Source: Candidatus Paceibacterota bacterium
Lineage (GTDB): Bacteria > Patescibacteriota > Minisyncoccia > Phycocordibacterales > CAJBRS01
Length of the DNA: 48,377 nucleotides
NCBI GenBank assembly: GCA_035652395.1
Contig: DASRDX010000012.1
Span: 160,778 to 209,154 of the forward strand
Direction of reading: 5' to 3'
Positions 14,502-21,677 of this stretch are shown here, piece after piece. Position 1 is the first letter of the stretch, and each line of letters begins with the position of its first letter. The translations under genes and the position numbers were made by a program. The notes under the pieces were generated by a model. That model worked only from the letters and a program-made list of their open reading frames with translations, was not told where the DNA came from and did no database searches.

Positions 14502-16208
14502 ATGAAGTCTTATAAAGTCAGAAAAGCGCTTAACGAAGCTGAAAAAGAGCAATTAAAATCATATCCGGAGTTTTTGCAACATCTGCTGCATCATCGCGGC
14601 CTCCGGTCGGAGGAGGCTGCGGAAGAATTTCTATTTCCGCAATATGAAAAAGGCGTTCACGATCCATATCTGATGAAGGATATGGAGAAAGCCGTCACTC
14701 GCATCATTGAAGCTATTGAAAAGGGCGAGAAAACGGTCATTTTCAGCGACTTTGACGCTGATGGCATTCCGGGAGCGGTGATACTGCACGACTTTTTCAA
14801 GAAAATTGGCTATGAAAATTTTGAAAATTATATTCCGGATCGCCACAATGAGGGTTACGGTCTGAATTTAGAAGCCATTCAGAAATTTAAGGACCTCAAC
14901 GCCTCTCTTTTGATTACCATTGATTGCGGCATTTCCAATTTCAAGGAAATTGAAAAGGCAAACGAGCTCGGCATCGATGTCATCATCACTGATCATCACT
15001 TGCCTCACAAGAAATTACCGCCGGCTTTTGCCATTCTCAATTCCAAACAGGAAGACTGCAGTTATCCATTCAAAATGCTCTGTGGGGCCGGCGTGGTTTT
15101 TAAATTAATTCAGGCTATTTTAAAAAAGTCTCGCTACTCTATTAAAGAAGGAATGGAAAAATGGTATCTGGATATGGTTGGCTTTGCCACTCTCTCCGAT
15201 ATGGTGCCACTTCAGGGTGAAAACCGCATCTTTGCCCACTATGGCTTGATGGTTCTCCGAAAATCTCCGCGTCCGGGCTTATTGGAATTGTTTCGACGAA
15301 CAGATATTAATCCACGGTTCCTTTCTGAAGATGATATTTCTTTCAGCCTAACTCCGAAAATCAATGCCGCCTCCAGAATGGGCTCACCCATTGAAGCTTT
15401 CGAATTACTGCACACCAGCGATGTGGTGCGGGCGCGAGAACTTTCCGAGTCTTTAATTAAATTGAATGACGAACGAAAAGGCGTAGTGGCGGGCATGATT
15501 CGTGAAATGAAAAAAGCTATTGAAAACAGAGCCGATCAGATTGGAGAAGTAATCGTGCTCGGAAATCCAAAATGGCGGCCATCACTGCTCGGACTCTGTG
15601 CCAATAATCTGGCGGACGAATTTCAGAAGCCGGTATTTCTCTGGGGCAGAGAGGGGAGCGGCCTGCTGAAAGGATCAGGCCGCTCGAACGGTTTGATTGA
15701 CCTTTCAGTTTTAATGAATGAAGCCAGTTCCGAAATTATCTTGGAATATGGCGGCCACGCCTACGCCGGTGGCTTCTCAGTTGCTCCCGACAAAATTCAT
15801 TTACTGGAAGTGGAATTAAACAAGGCCTATCTAAAAGCTAAAGTGGAAGCAGTCTTAACTGAGGACTTTGTAGACAAGAAAATATCTATTGATGAAGTTA
15901 ACTGGGACATTTATAAATTGATTGAAAAATTGGCGCCTTACGGTGAAGGTAATCCCAAGCCGGTATTCCTCTTGGAAAATCTGGAAATAAATGAAGTTAA
16001 AAATTTTGGCAAGACGAATAATCATCTCGAACTCTCTTTCTTGAATCAGCTAGGTAAACGCGTCAAGGCAATCGGGTTTTTCATGAGTGAGCAGTTTAGT
16101 CACAAGTCACTGGCGGCCGGCGACAAGATTAATCTCGTGGCTACTTTTGAGAAATCAAACTTCCGAAATTATCCGGAACTGCGCCTGCGAATTGTTGATA
16201 TAATTTAA
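14502..16208 (+). CDS. recJ: single-stranded-DNA-specific exonuclease RecJ
   Basis: 5'-3' exonuclease acting in recombination and mismatch repair, and possibly on incoming DNA. The 568 residues carry the DHH phosphoesterase motifs: FSDFDADGIPGA (motif I), ITIDCGISN, DHHLPH and a downstream Asp motif. They also carry the DHHA1 segment EYGGHAYAGGFSV near 410-422 and a C-terminal OB-like domain (about 455-565) that binds single-stranded DNA. The length fits compact RecJ proteins. rnhA follows after 2 bp. A 10-bp palindrome lies within the gene at 15656-15685. Confidence 0.95.
   Translation: MKSYKVRKALNEAEKEQLKSYPEFLQHLLHHRGLRSEEAAEEFLFPQYEKGVHDPYLMKDMEKAVTRIIEAIEKGEKTVIFSDFDADGIPGAVILHDFFKKIGYENFENYIPDRHNEGYGLNLEAIQKFKDLNASLLITIDCGISNFKEIEKANELGIDVIITDHHLPHKKLPPAFAILNSKQEDCSYPFKMLCGAGVVFKLIQAILKKSRYSIKEGMEKWYLDMVGFATLSDMVPLQGENRIFAHYGLMVLRKSPRPGLLELFRRTDINPRFLSEDDISFSLTPKINAASRMGSPIEAFELLHTSDVVRARELSESLIKLNDERKGVVAGMIREMKKAIENRADQIGEVIVLGNPKWRPSLLGLCANNLADEFQKPVFLWGREGSGLLKGSGRSNGLIDLSVLMNEASSEIILEYGGHAYAGGFSVAPDKIHLLEVELNKAYLKAKVEAVLTEDFVDKKISIDEVNWDIYKLIEKLAPYGEGNPKPVFLLENLEINEVKNFGKTNNHLELSFLNQLGKRVKAIGFFMSEQFSHKSLAAGDKINLVATFEKSNFRNYPELRLRIVDII
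15656..15685. repeat. palindrome with 10-nt loop inside recJ
   Basis: GAGCGGCCTG (15656-15665) pairs with 15676-15685, loop 10 nt. The arm core AGCGGCCTG is shared with the palindrome in comEC and, with one change, with that in rnhA. Confidence 0.75.
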
Positions 16209-16210
16209 GA

Positions 16211-16918
16211 ATGCTTCCAAAGATTTTAATTTTTACCGATGGTGCCGCTCGCGGCAATCCCGGTCCTGCCGGTTGGGGAGCGGTGATTGTTCACGATAAG
16301 GAAGTAAAAGAGATTGGCGGATTCGCATCGAATTCCACCAATAATCAAATGGAACTTACGGGCGCCATCAAGGCTTTAAAAGAAGTGGAAGATAAAGATC
16401 TTCCCATCGAACTTTTTACCGACTCATCTTATTTAATCAACGGTATTACTAAATGGGTCAGCGCTTGGCGCATGAATGAGTGGAAGACTAAAGCCAAAAA
16501 GGAAGTCTTGAATCGAGAGCTCTGGGAACAACTCGCAGAGCTGGTGGAGAACAAGAATATTGAATGGAAATATCTCGGTGGGCATTCCGGTATTGTCGGC
16601 AATGAAAGATGTGACCAAATTGCTACCGAATTCGCCGATGGTAAGCGGCCCGTTCTTTTTAGCGGGCCGCTTGATAAATACGGGCTTGATATTTTGAATT
16701 TTAATTTAGATGAAGAAAAAGCTGCCCAAAAGGCGGCCGCCCGAAGCCACCAGCGGGCAGCCGCCTACTCCTACGTCAGTCTTGTCAACGGCAAAATAAA
16801 AACTCACAAAACTTGGGCTGATTGCGAAAAGCGCGTCAAAGGTAAATCCGGCGCTAAATTTAAAAAAGCTACCAGCAAGGAAGATGAAAAAGAGATAATT
16901 AAGGAATTCTCTAAATAA
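16211..16918 (+). CDS. rnhA: ribonuclease HI with C-terminal caulimovirus-type (viroplasmin) domain
   Basis: Degrades RNA in RNA:DNA hybrids. Residues 1-142 form RNase HI with Asp10 (FTDGAARGNPG), Glu48 (MELTGAI), Asp71 (FTDSSY), His125 and Asp135 (NERCDQ), so the active site is complete. A linker of about 45 residues leads to a C-terminal module, about 186-232 (YSYVSLVNGKIKTHKTW ... VKGKSGAKFKKA). This resembles the caulimovirus VI / RNase H1 hybrid-binding domain, which in eukaryotic RNase H1 sits at the N-terminus. The order here is reversed. The gene is 2 bp from recJ. Two palindromes with 10-nt loops lie exactly in the linker. Confidence 0.9.
   Translation: MLPKILIFTDGAARGNPGPAGWGAVIVHDKEVKEIGGFASNSTNNQMELTGAIKALKEVEDKDLPIELFTDSSYLINGITKWVSAWRMNEWKTKAKKEVLNRELWEQLAELVENKNIEWKYLGGHSGIVGNERCDQIATEFADGKRPVLFSGPLDKYGLDILNFNLDEEKAAQKAAARSHQRAAAYSYVSLVNGKIKTHKTWADCEKRVKGKSGAKFKKATSKEDEKEIIKEFSK
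16643..16672. repeat. in-frame 30-nt palindrome in rnhA linker
   Basis: AAGCGGCCCG (16643-16652) pairs with 16663-16672, loop 10 nt. The 30 nt are exactly ten codons in frame (K145 to L154) at the end of the RNase H domain. Confidence 0.75.
16732..16765. repeat. second palindrome in rnhA linker
   Basis: Arms 16732-16743 and 16754-16765 with one central mismatch and a 10-nt loop. It lies at the start of the C-terminal module. Confidence 0.65.
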
Positions 16919-16958
16919 TCTTTAAATATTTTTTAATTCAAATACTTAAACTTCAAGC

Positions 16959-18380
16959 ATGAAGTTTTATATTTTCGTCTGGAGTTTTTTCGCTCTGGTT
17001 TTCCTAATTTCTATTTTTGGATTGTTGAGGCATAAATATGATCCTATTTTCTTCTCAAAAATTAATACCAATGTTCACCTAACTGGTGTTGTAGTGGATG
17101 AGCCAGATCAGCGGCAAAACAGCACCAATTTAGTAGTTTTACCGGAGAAGATTCTTGACAAAAGTATTGACAAAAAACACTCGGAAAAAATTTTGGTTCG
17201 AGCGCCACCGAATACCATCTTTCAATATGGTGATGAGGTTGAGATTGATGGGAAACTGCAGTTACCGCAAAAAATCGATTCTGAAAATGGCAATTCATTT
17301 AATTATCCGGAATATCTGGCCAAAGACGGAATTTATTATTTGATTAATCGAGCCGAAGTTAAAGTTATTTCATCCGGGCACGGTAATTTCCTTAAACGAC
17401 AACTGTTTAGAATCAAAAATCTCTTTCTCGGAAATCTCAAAAAAGTTTTACCTGAACCGCATTCGAGCTTTGCCGGCGGCTTGATCGTGGCTGGTAAGAA
17501 ATCTTTGCCCAAAGATTTGCTAGATCAATTTCAAAAGACCGGTACTCTGCAAATTGTCGTCTTGTCCGGCTACAACATTACTATTGTGGCGGAAGCGATG
17601 ATCAGATTTTTTAGATTTCTGCCCGGCGCCGGCGGCTTCTTAGCCGGCGCCGTCTCTATTATTTTGTTTTCGATTATGGCTGGCGGCACCTCTACCATAA
17701 TTCGTGCCGCCATCATGGCTCTGATTTCTATCTTGGCTAAGCTTACTCATCGAGTTTATGATGCTCGCCGAGCTCTATTTTTAGCCGGCTTTCTGATGGT
17801 GCTCCAGAACCCGAGAATTTTAGTCTACGACCCGTCTTTTCAATTAAGTTTCATGGCCACCCTTGGCTTAATGACACTCTCTCCATATTTCGATCGCCGG
17901 CTAAACTTCTTGCCGGAAAAATTTCAGATTCGGCAAACCGCTTCAGCCACAACTGGAGCTCAAGTCTTTGTGACACCGATTCTTCTTTACCAAATTGGGC
18001 AGATTTCTCTAATTTCAGTACCAGCCAATATGCTGATGATGGTTATTGTTCCGTACATAATGCTAGCCGGATTCATCAGCGGCCTTCTAGTCTTTATTAG
18101 TCCGATTATTGCTTTGCCGGGGGCTTTTATTTCCTATCTAGCTCTCTCTTACGAATTATTTATCTTGAAATTTTTCGCCAGCATTCCTTTCGTTTTGTTG
18201 AAAATTTCATTCTCTTTTTGGCTTCTGATCATTACTTACGGATTTTATATTTTCATTTATTTCCGGAAGAATAAAACTGAATTTAAGATCAAAGAAAGCG
18301 GCCTGCCTTTCAATCGCCGGCAGGCCGCTTTGACCGATTTCTCCGAGGTCGAAGATATCAAAATAATAGAAAATTCTTAA
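16959..18380 (+). CDS. comEC: ComEC/Rec2-type DNA uptake channel (membrane part only)
   Basis: Inner-membrane channel for transformation DNA. The 473 residues start with a hydrophobic segment and a DUF4131/OB-like region (about 30-130; HLTGVVVDEPDQRQNS). The competence domain follows, with the signature LQIVVLSGYNITIVAEAM near 195-212 and five to seven further membrane segments up to about 440. The metallo-beta-lactamase domain that ends most ComEC proteins is not attached; a separate gene at 19035 encodes it. The stop codon overlaps that of the convergent sod gene (shared TTAA). The start lies 40 bp after rnhA with no clear promoter, so co-transcription with recJ-rnhA is likely. Confidence 0.88.
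   Translation: MKFYIFVWSFFALVFLISIFGLLRHKYDPIFFSKINTNVHLTGVVVDEPDQRQNSTNLVVLPEKILDKSIDKKHSEKILVRAPPNTIFQYGDEVEIDGKLQLPQKIDSENGNSFNYPEYLAKDGIYYLINRAEVKVISSGHGNFLKRQLFRIKNLFLGNLKKVLPEPHSSFAGGLIVAGKKSLPKDLLDQFQKTGTLQIVVLSGYNITIVAEAMIRFFRFLPGAGGFLAGAVSIILFSIMAGGTSTIIRAAIMALISILAKLTHRVYDARRALFLAGFLMVLQNPRILVYDPSFQLSFMATLGLMTLSPYFDRRLNFLPEKFQIRQTASATTGAQVFVTPILLYQIGQISLISVPANMLMMVIVPYIMLAGFISGLLVFISPIIALPGAFISYLALSYELFILKFFASIPFVLLKISFSFWLLIITYGFYIFIYFRKNKTEFKIKESGLPFNRRQAALTDFSEVEDIKIIENS
18295..18331. repeat. 13-bp palindrome near the comEC 3' end
   Basis: AAAGCGGCCTGCC (18295-18307) pairs with 18319-18331, loop 11 nt. It encodes a polar segment after the last membrane helix. The arm core AGCGGCCTG is identical to that in recJ. 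Confidence 0.75.
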
Positions 18381-18979
18381 ATTGCTTTCTCAAACCTATC
18401 TTCCACCACGCCCCAATTGAGATTTTCGAAGAAGGCTTCTACATATTTCTTCTTGTCGGCGGGAGTGTAATCGAATAGGTAAGAATGCTCCCACATATCG
18501 AGACCTAGCAGGAATCGTAAGGAATTTAAGTGCCCGAGGTGCTGCTCGTCTATCCAATGATTAAGAATTTTACCGGTGCGTTGGTCAAGGTACAGGTTGG
18601 CCCAGCCGATGCCGCGGGTCATGGCGATTTGTTTGAATCCTTCCAGCCATTTTTCAAAACTGCCAAATTGATCAACAATGCTTTTATAAAAGGCCCCACC
18701 GGCGCTAGCGGCCATTGGGCCGCCTTCAAACTGCTCAAAGTAATATTCGTGATTGCGCATGCCGTTAAATTCAAAAGCAAAACGACGTCTTACCTCGGCC
18801 AGTGAAAATTTGCCGCCCTCATCCTCCGTCTCGCCGTAATCGGCTTGAATTTTCATAATGAGATTGGTGTTTTTAACGTAGCCGGCGTAAAGCTTAAGGT
18901 GCTCCTCGATAGTTTTCTTTGAAATTCCCTTGAGTTCGGGAATATTAAATTTTTTCTCAACATAAGGATCTTGAGGCAT
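18377..18979 (-). CDS. sod: superoxide dismutase, Fe/Mn family
   Basis: Dismutates superoxide. The 200 residues contain all four expected metal ligands: His27 (TIEEHLKLYAGYV), His77 (FNGMRNHEYYF), Asp161 and His165 in the signature DMWEHSYLFDY. The usual HHxxHH stretch around the first ligand is reduced to a single His, and two insertions (EDEGGKFS, IDEQHLGHLN) make it a divergent member. Whether it uses Fe or Mn cannot be read with certainty. The gene sits, convergent and divergent respectively, between the two halves of the ComEC system. Its stop codon shares TTAA with comEC. The predicted leader is about 32 nt. Confidence 0.9.
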   Translation of the reverse strand: MPQDPYVEKKFNIPELKGISKKTIEEHLKLYAGYVKNTNLIMKIQADYGETEDEGGKFSLAEVRRRFAFEFNGMRNHEYYFEQFEGGPMAASAGGAFYKSIVDQFGSFEKWLEGFKQIAMTRGIGWANLYLDQRTGKILNHWIDEQHLGHLNSLRFLLGLDMWEHSYLFDYTPADKKKYVEAFFENLNWGVVEDRFEKAI

Positions 18980-19017
18980 AGATTTTAGAGTTAATTAATA
19001 ATGATTTTAAGACGTAT

Positions 19018-19027
19018 TTTATATAGT
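19018..19027. promoter_or_regulatory. overlapping divergent -10 boxes of sod and the ComEC-type hydrolase
   Basis: Minus strand TATAAA at 19018-19023 faces sod; plus strand TATAGT at 19022-19027 faces the hydrolase gene. The plus-strand box predicts a transcription start at about 19035, which is where I place the hydrolase start. Confidence 0.45.
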
Positions 19028-19034
19028 AACATTT

Positions 19035-19916
19035 CTGATTGTCTCGAAATACAAATCTAAAATCATTCTAGCTGTAGTGGGTCTTTTGGTTCTCCTTAAT
19101 TTAGCTATCTGGTATGTTGCCGTTTGGGAGAATCGCGGCAACATTTTGAAAGTGGCTTTCCTAAATATCGGGCAGGGCGACGCTATTTTAATAGAAGCGC
19201 CGAATGGCAATAAGATGATGATAGACGGCGGCCCCGGAGGGGCCGCCGTCGAATCAGAACTCTCCAAACAATTGCCATTTTACGATCGTCACCTCGACTT
19301 AATCATCCTGACTCATCCCGATGCCGATCATGTGGCTGGATTTCAATCAATTCTTAACGACTATCAAGTGAACGAAGTAATGGAACCGGGTTCAAACACT
19401 GACACAGAAACCTATAAGAAAATCGAGGACACTATAACAGCAAAAAATCTCCCAAAAGTTCTGGCTCGTCGCGGCATGCGCATTATTTTGGATCGAAGGC
19501 GAAAAATTTATTTAACTATTCTTTTTCCGGATCGCGATCCGGAAACCTGGGATACTAACACCAGCTCAATTGTGGCGCGGCTGACTTACGGGCACAACTC
19601 CTTTCTTTTCCAGGGGGATTCACCTCAAATGATTGAAAATTATTTGGTTTCGCTTGATGGCGCCAATTTAAAAAGCGACGTCCTAAAAGCCGGACATCAT
19701 GGCTCCAAAACTTCCACCAGCGATTTATATGTGCAAACAGTTCAGCCTGTTTACACAGTCATCTCCGCCGGCCTCCACAACCGCTACGGTTTTCCTCATC
19801 ACGATACGATCGATATTCTGAATAAATATCACACTCAGCTCTTAAAAACTTATGAATTGGGAACCATTGTTTTGAAAAGTAACGGAACAAATTTGACTTA
19901 CGACAGCTCTCATTGA
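19035..19916 (+). CDS. ComEC-type metallo-beta-lactamase hydrolase, separate gene
   Basis: An exported hydrolase that corresponds to the C-terminal domain of full-length ComEC. Motifs: VAFLNIGQGDAILIEAPNG, MMIDGGPGG, the metal-binding LTHPDADHVAG, FQGDSPQ and LKAGHHGSKTSTSD, ending NRYGFPHHDTI. A GTG at 19077 would leave a hydrophobic N-terminus with no basic flank. The frame is open upstream, reading SKYKSKIILAVVGLLVLLN, a far better signal anchor. The only initiators there are a CTG at 19035, 7 nt after a -10 box, or an ATT at 19038. The start is therefore uncertain. A perfect 12-bp palindrome lies at 19224-19250. Confidence 0.8.
   Translation: MIVSKYKSKIILAVVGLLVLLNLAIWYVAVWENRGNILKVAFLNIGQGDAILIEAPNGNKMMIDGGPGGAAVESELSKQLPFYDRHLDLIILTHPDADHVAGFQSILNDYQVNEVMEPGSNTDTETYKKIEDTITAKNLPKVLARRGMRIILDRRRKIYLTILFPDRDPETWDTNTSSIVARLTYGHNSFLFQGDSPQMIENYLVSLDGANLKSDVLKAGHHGSKTSTSDLYVQTVQPVYTVISAGLHNRYGFPHHDTIDILNKYHTQLLKTYELGTIVLKSNGTNLTYDSSH
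19224..19250. repeat. 12-bp palindrome inside the hydrolase gene
   Basis: GACGGCGGCCCC (19224-19235) pairs with 19239-19250, loop GGA. It encodes the DGGPGGAAV part of the metal-site region. Confidence 0.7.
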
Positions 19917-19940
19917 CAGCTCAACCTAAAGAGCTAACAT
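19913..19940 (+). promoter_or_regulatory. promoter of the 109-aa hypothetical gene
   Basis: TTGACA (19913-19918), 16 bp, TAACAT (19935-19940). It overlaps the end of the preceding gene and supports the ATG at 19955 as the start, with a leader of about 8 nt. Confidence 0.5.
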
Positions 19941-19954
19941 ACAACTGGAATAAT

Positions 19955-20284
19955 ATGGAAAAAGTTACCCGCGATTTTGAAGTGATCGTCTTAAAACCGC
20001 TCATAACTTTTGCTGGAAATCAGGAGTCTATTAGGCGGGTTCGATTTGATCACAAGGATCTTCGACGCAAAGGTCAATACTCGAAAATCAAATCAGCTGC
20101 CCTAGCAGAAGTAGAGGAGGAAGTTCGAGAAATACTAAAGTGTGTGGATCCAACTGACTCACTCACCGAAGAAAAACTCAAAGAGAAGGGGATGCAATAC
20201 TACGATATCACTATCATTGAACATACTTCTACGATTAAGATCGATTTAACCGAAGAAGAAATTCCTGTCCACGCACCGAGTTAA
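19955..20284 (+). CDS. hypothetical protein (109 aa)
   Basis: I choose ATG 19955 (MEKVTRDFEV). The longer frame from TTG 19913 would use the -35 box as coding sequence. The protein is soluble and highly charged, with no signal or membrane segment. A central basic part (RRVRFDHKDLRRKGQ) is followed by an acidic helix (LAEVEEEVREILK) and a beta-prone end (MQYYDITIIEHTSTIKID). No family recognised. It has its own promoter and a terminator that begins just before its stop codon. Confidence 0.6.
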   Translation: MEKVTRDFEVIVLKPLITFAGNQESIRRVRFDHKDLRRKGQYSKIKSAALAEVEEEVREILKCVDPTDSLTEEKLKEKGMQYYDITIIEHTSTIKIDLTEEEIPVHAPS

Positions 20285-20299
20285 TCTCGGGGCGTTTTT
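20271..20299 (+). terminator. intrinsic terminator of the 109-aa gene
   Basis: ACGCaCCGAG (20271-20280) pairs with CTCGGgGCGT (20286-20295) apart from one A/G mismatch, loop TTAAT, then TTTTT to 20299. It overlaps the stop codon. Confidence 0.75.
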
Positions 20300-20301
20300 A
20301 T

Positions 20302-20544
20302 TTAGATTACCCCGGCTTTCTTTAAGGTTTGGTAGGCTCCATTCTTTTGAATGGTCTTGAGAGCTCGAGTGGAGAGATTGAGAGTCATATATTTTTGTAA
20401 CTCTGGAATATAAATACGCTTTTTCTGCAGGTTCGGGTACTTCCGAACACGCCCAGTCGGATTGAATTGGGTAGCTCGAGTGCGGTTGGAGTAACCACCG
20501 CCGACTCGGGAACCTCGTTTTGTTACTGCACAAACTTTAGCCAT
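20302..20544 (-). CDS. rpmB: 50S ribosomal protein L28
   Basis: 80 residues with the bL28 pattern: MAKVCAVTKRGSRVGGGYSN at the start, RKYPNLQKKRIYIPE in the middle and STRALKTIQKNG at the end. Basic, of typical length. It stands alone rather than beside rpmG, convergent with the 109-aa hypothetical gene and divergent from the M50 protease gene. The TGATAGCAT box on the minus strand, 10 nt upstream of the ATG, predicts a leader of only a few bases. Confidence 0.9.
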   Translation of the reverse strand: MAKVCAVTKRGSRVGGGYSNRTRATQFNPTGRVRKYPNLQKKRIYIPELQKYMTLNLSTRALKTIQKNGAYQTLKKAGVI

Positions 20545-20554
20545 AATTAAAAGG

Positions 20555-20567
20555 ATGCTATCATAAC
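20555..20567. promoter_or_regulatory. overlapping divergent promoters of L28 and M50 protease
   Basis: Plus strand TGCTATCAT (20556-20564) and minus strand TGATAGCAT share almost the same bases because the core is nearly palindromic. The plus-strand leader is about 18 nt and the minus-strand one about 3 nt. Confidence 0.5.
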
Positions 20568-20588
20568 TTTAACTTCCTTGGCAAATTT

Positions 20589-21209
20589 ATGACTGATTCC
20601 ACTACTCTCATTTTTTCCATTGTTATCCTGCTTTTTTCTGTCATTATCCATGAAATTTCCCATGGCTATGCCGCTGAAAGACTGGGAGATCCGACCGCTC
20701 GTTATGCCGGCCGCCTGACTCTCAACCCTATTCCACACCTTGATTTAATCGGCTCCATTCTTCTTCCTCTGCTTTTAATATTTTCCGGCTCGCCTTTTAT
20801 GATCGGCTGGGCCAAGCCGGTGCCCTACAATCCATTCAATTTGCGTAATCAGCGTTGGGGAGAAGCTATCGTAGCCATTGCCGGTCCCTTGGTAAATATT
20901 TTTATCTTTCTTCTCTTCGGGCTGATTATTCGATTTTATGCCGACGTTCTGTCTCTTCGAGCTCTAACTTTGATGAGTACGGTGGTGCTGATTAATATTG
21001 TTCTGGCTATATTTAATCTGGTGCCGATTCCGCCACTCGACGGCTCGAAGATTCTTTTTTCCATTTTGCCCTATCGAGCCAGAGCTATTCGCTTTAATCT
21101 AGAGCGATATGGGTTTGTTTTAGTGTTGGTCTTTGTTATCTTTTTTTGGCAATATCTGACCCCCTTAATTGCTTCGATTTTTGCCACGGTGACCGGTATT
21201 CCGGTTTAA
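20589..21209 (+). CDS. site-2-type zinc metalloprotease, M50 family
   Basis: Intramembrane protease with 206 residues and four or five hydrophobic segments. The zinc motif HEISH lies at about 22-26 in the first segment, and the second catalytic motif appears as NLVPIPPLDGSK near 150. The short form without a PDZ domain resembles SpoIVFB/YwhC-like rhomboid-sized M50 proteins. GWAKPVPYNP between segments is characteristic of this subgroup. The substrate is unknown; the neighbours (ribosomal genes) give no hint. It has a promoter shared head to head with rpmB. Confidence 0.9.
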   Translation: MTDSTTLIFSIVILLFSVIIHEISHGYAAERLGDPTARYAGRLTLNPIPHLDLIGSILLPLLLIFSGSPFMIGWAKPVPYNPFNLRNQRWGEAIVAIAGPLVNIFIFLLFGLIIRFYADVLSLRALTLMSTVVLINIVLAIFNLVPIPPLDGSKILFSILPYRARAIRFNLERYGFVLVLVFVIFFWQYLTPLIASIFATVTGIPV

Positions 21210-21248
21210 CCCCCTAATTTGCAATTTTAATTTTCATGTATTACATTA

Positions 21249-21268
21249 ATAGCCACCTTTATGGCTAC
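21249..21268 (+). promoter_or_regulatory. start-codon hairpin of rpsL
   Basis: TAGCCA (21250-21255) can pair with TGGCTA (21262-21267), enclosing the ATG at 21261. A short helix that includes the start codon could limit S12 initiation. It is only six base pairs and unproven. Confidence 0.35.
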
Positions 21269-21668
21269 TATTAATCAGTTAGTAAAACGAAAAAGAGTAA
21301 AACCGATCCGCAAAATTAAGGCGGTGGCTTTAACGCGCACTTTCAATACTCTGAAGAATCGACCGGGGTACAATCCCTCTCCTTTTAAAAGAGGCGTCTG
21401 TACTAAGGTTACGACTAAGACTCCAAAGAAGCCGAACTCCGCCATTCGAAAGATTGCTCGTGTCAGACTGACTAACGGCATGGAAGTAACCGCTTACATT
21501 CCGGGTGAAGGTCATAATCTACAAGAACACTCGGTAGTTTTACTTCGATCAGGAAAAGTAAAGGATATTGGTGTTAGATACACCATTGTTCGAGGCAAGC
21601 TTGATGCAACCGGAGTCGAGAAGCGCCGAAAGGTTAGAAGTATGTATGGGACGAAGAAACCTAAATAA
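21261..21668 (+). CDS. rpsL: 30S ribosomal protein S12
   Basis: 135 residues. Decoding-centre protein with the hallmark strings [13 protein letters not shown] and [14 protein letters not shown]. In the loop normally reading VKDLPGVRYH the sequence is VKDIGVRYT. One residue, the proline, is missing from a loop in which streptomycin-dependence mutations are known in E. coli, but the Asp that RimO methylthiolates in many bacteria is still present. The N-terminus is lysine-rich and somewhat extended. It begins the str block, with S7 following after 9 bp. Confidence 0.97.
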   Translation: MATINQLVKRKRVKPIRKIKAVALTRTFNTLKNRPGYNPSPFKRGVCTKVTTKTPKKPNSAIRKIARVRLTNGMEVTAYIPGEGHNLQEHSVVLLRSGKVKDIGVRYTIVRGKLDATGVEKRRKVRSMYGTKKPK

Positions 21669-21677
21669 AAAGTAAGA

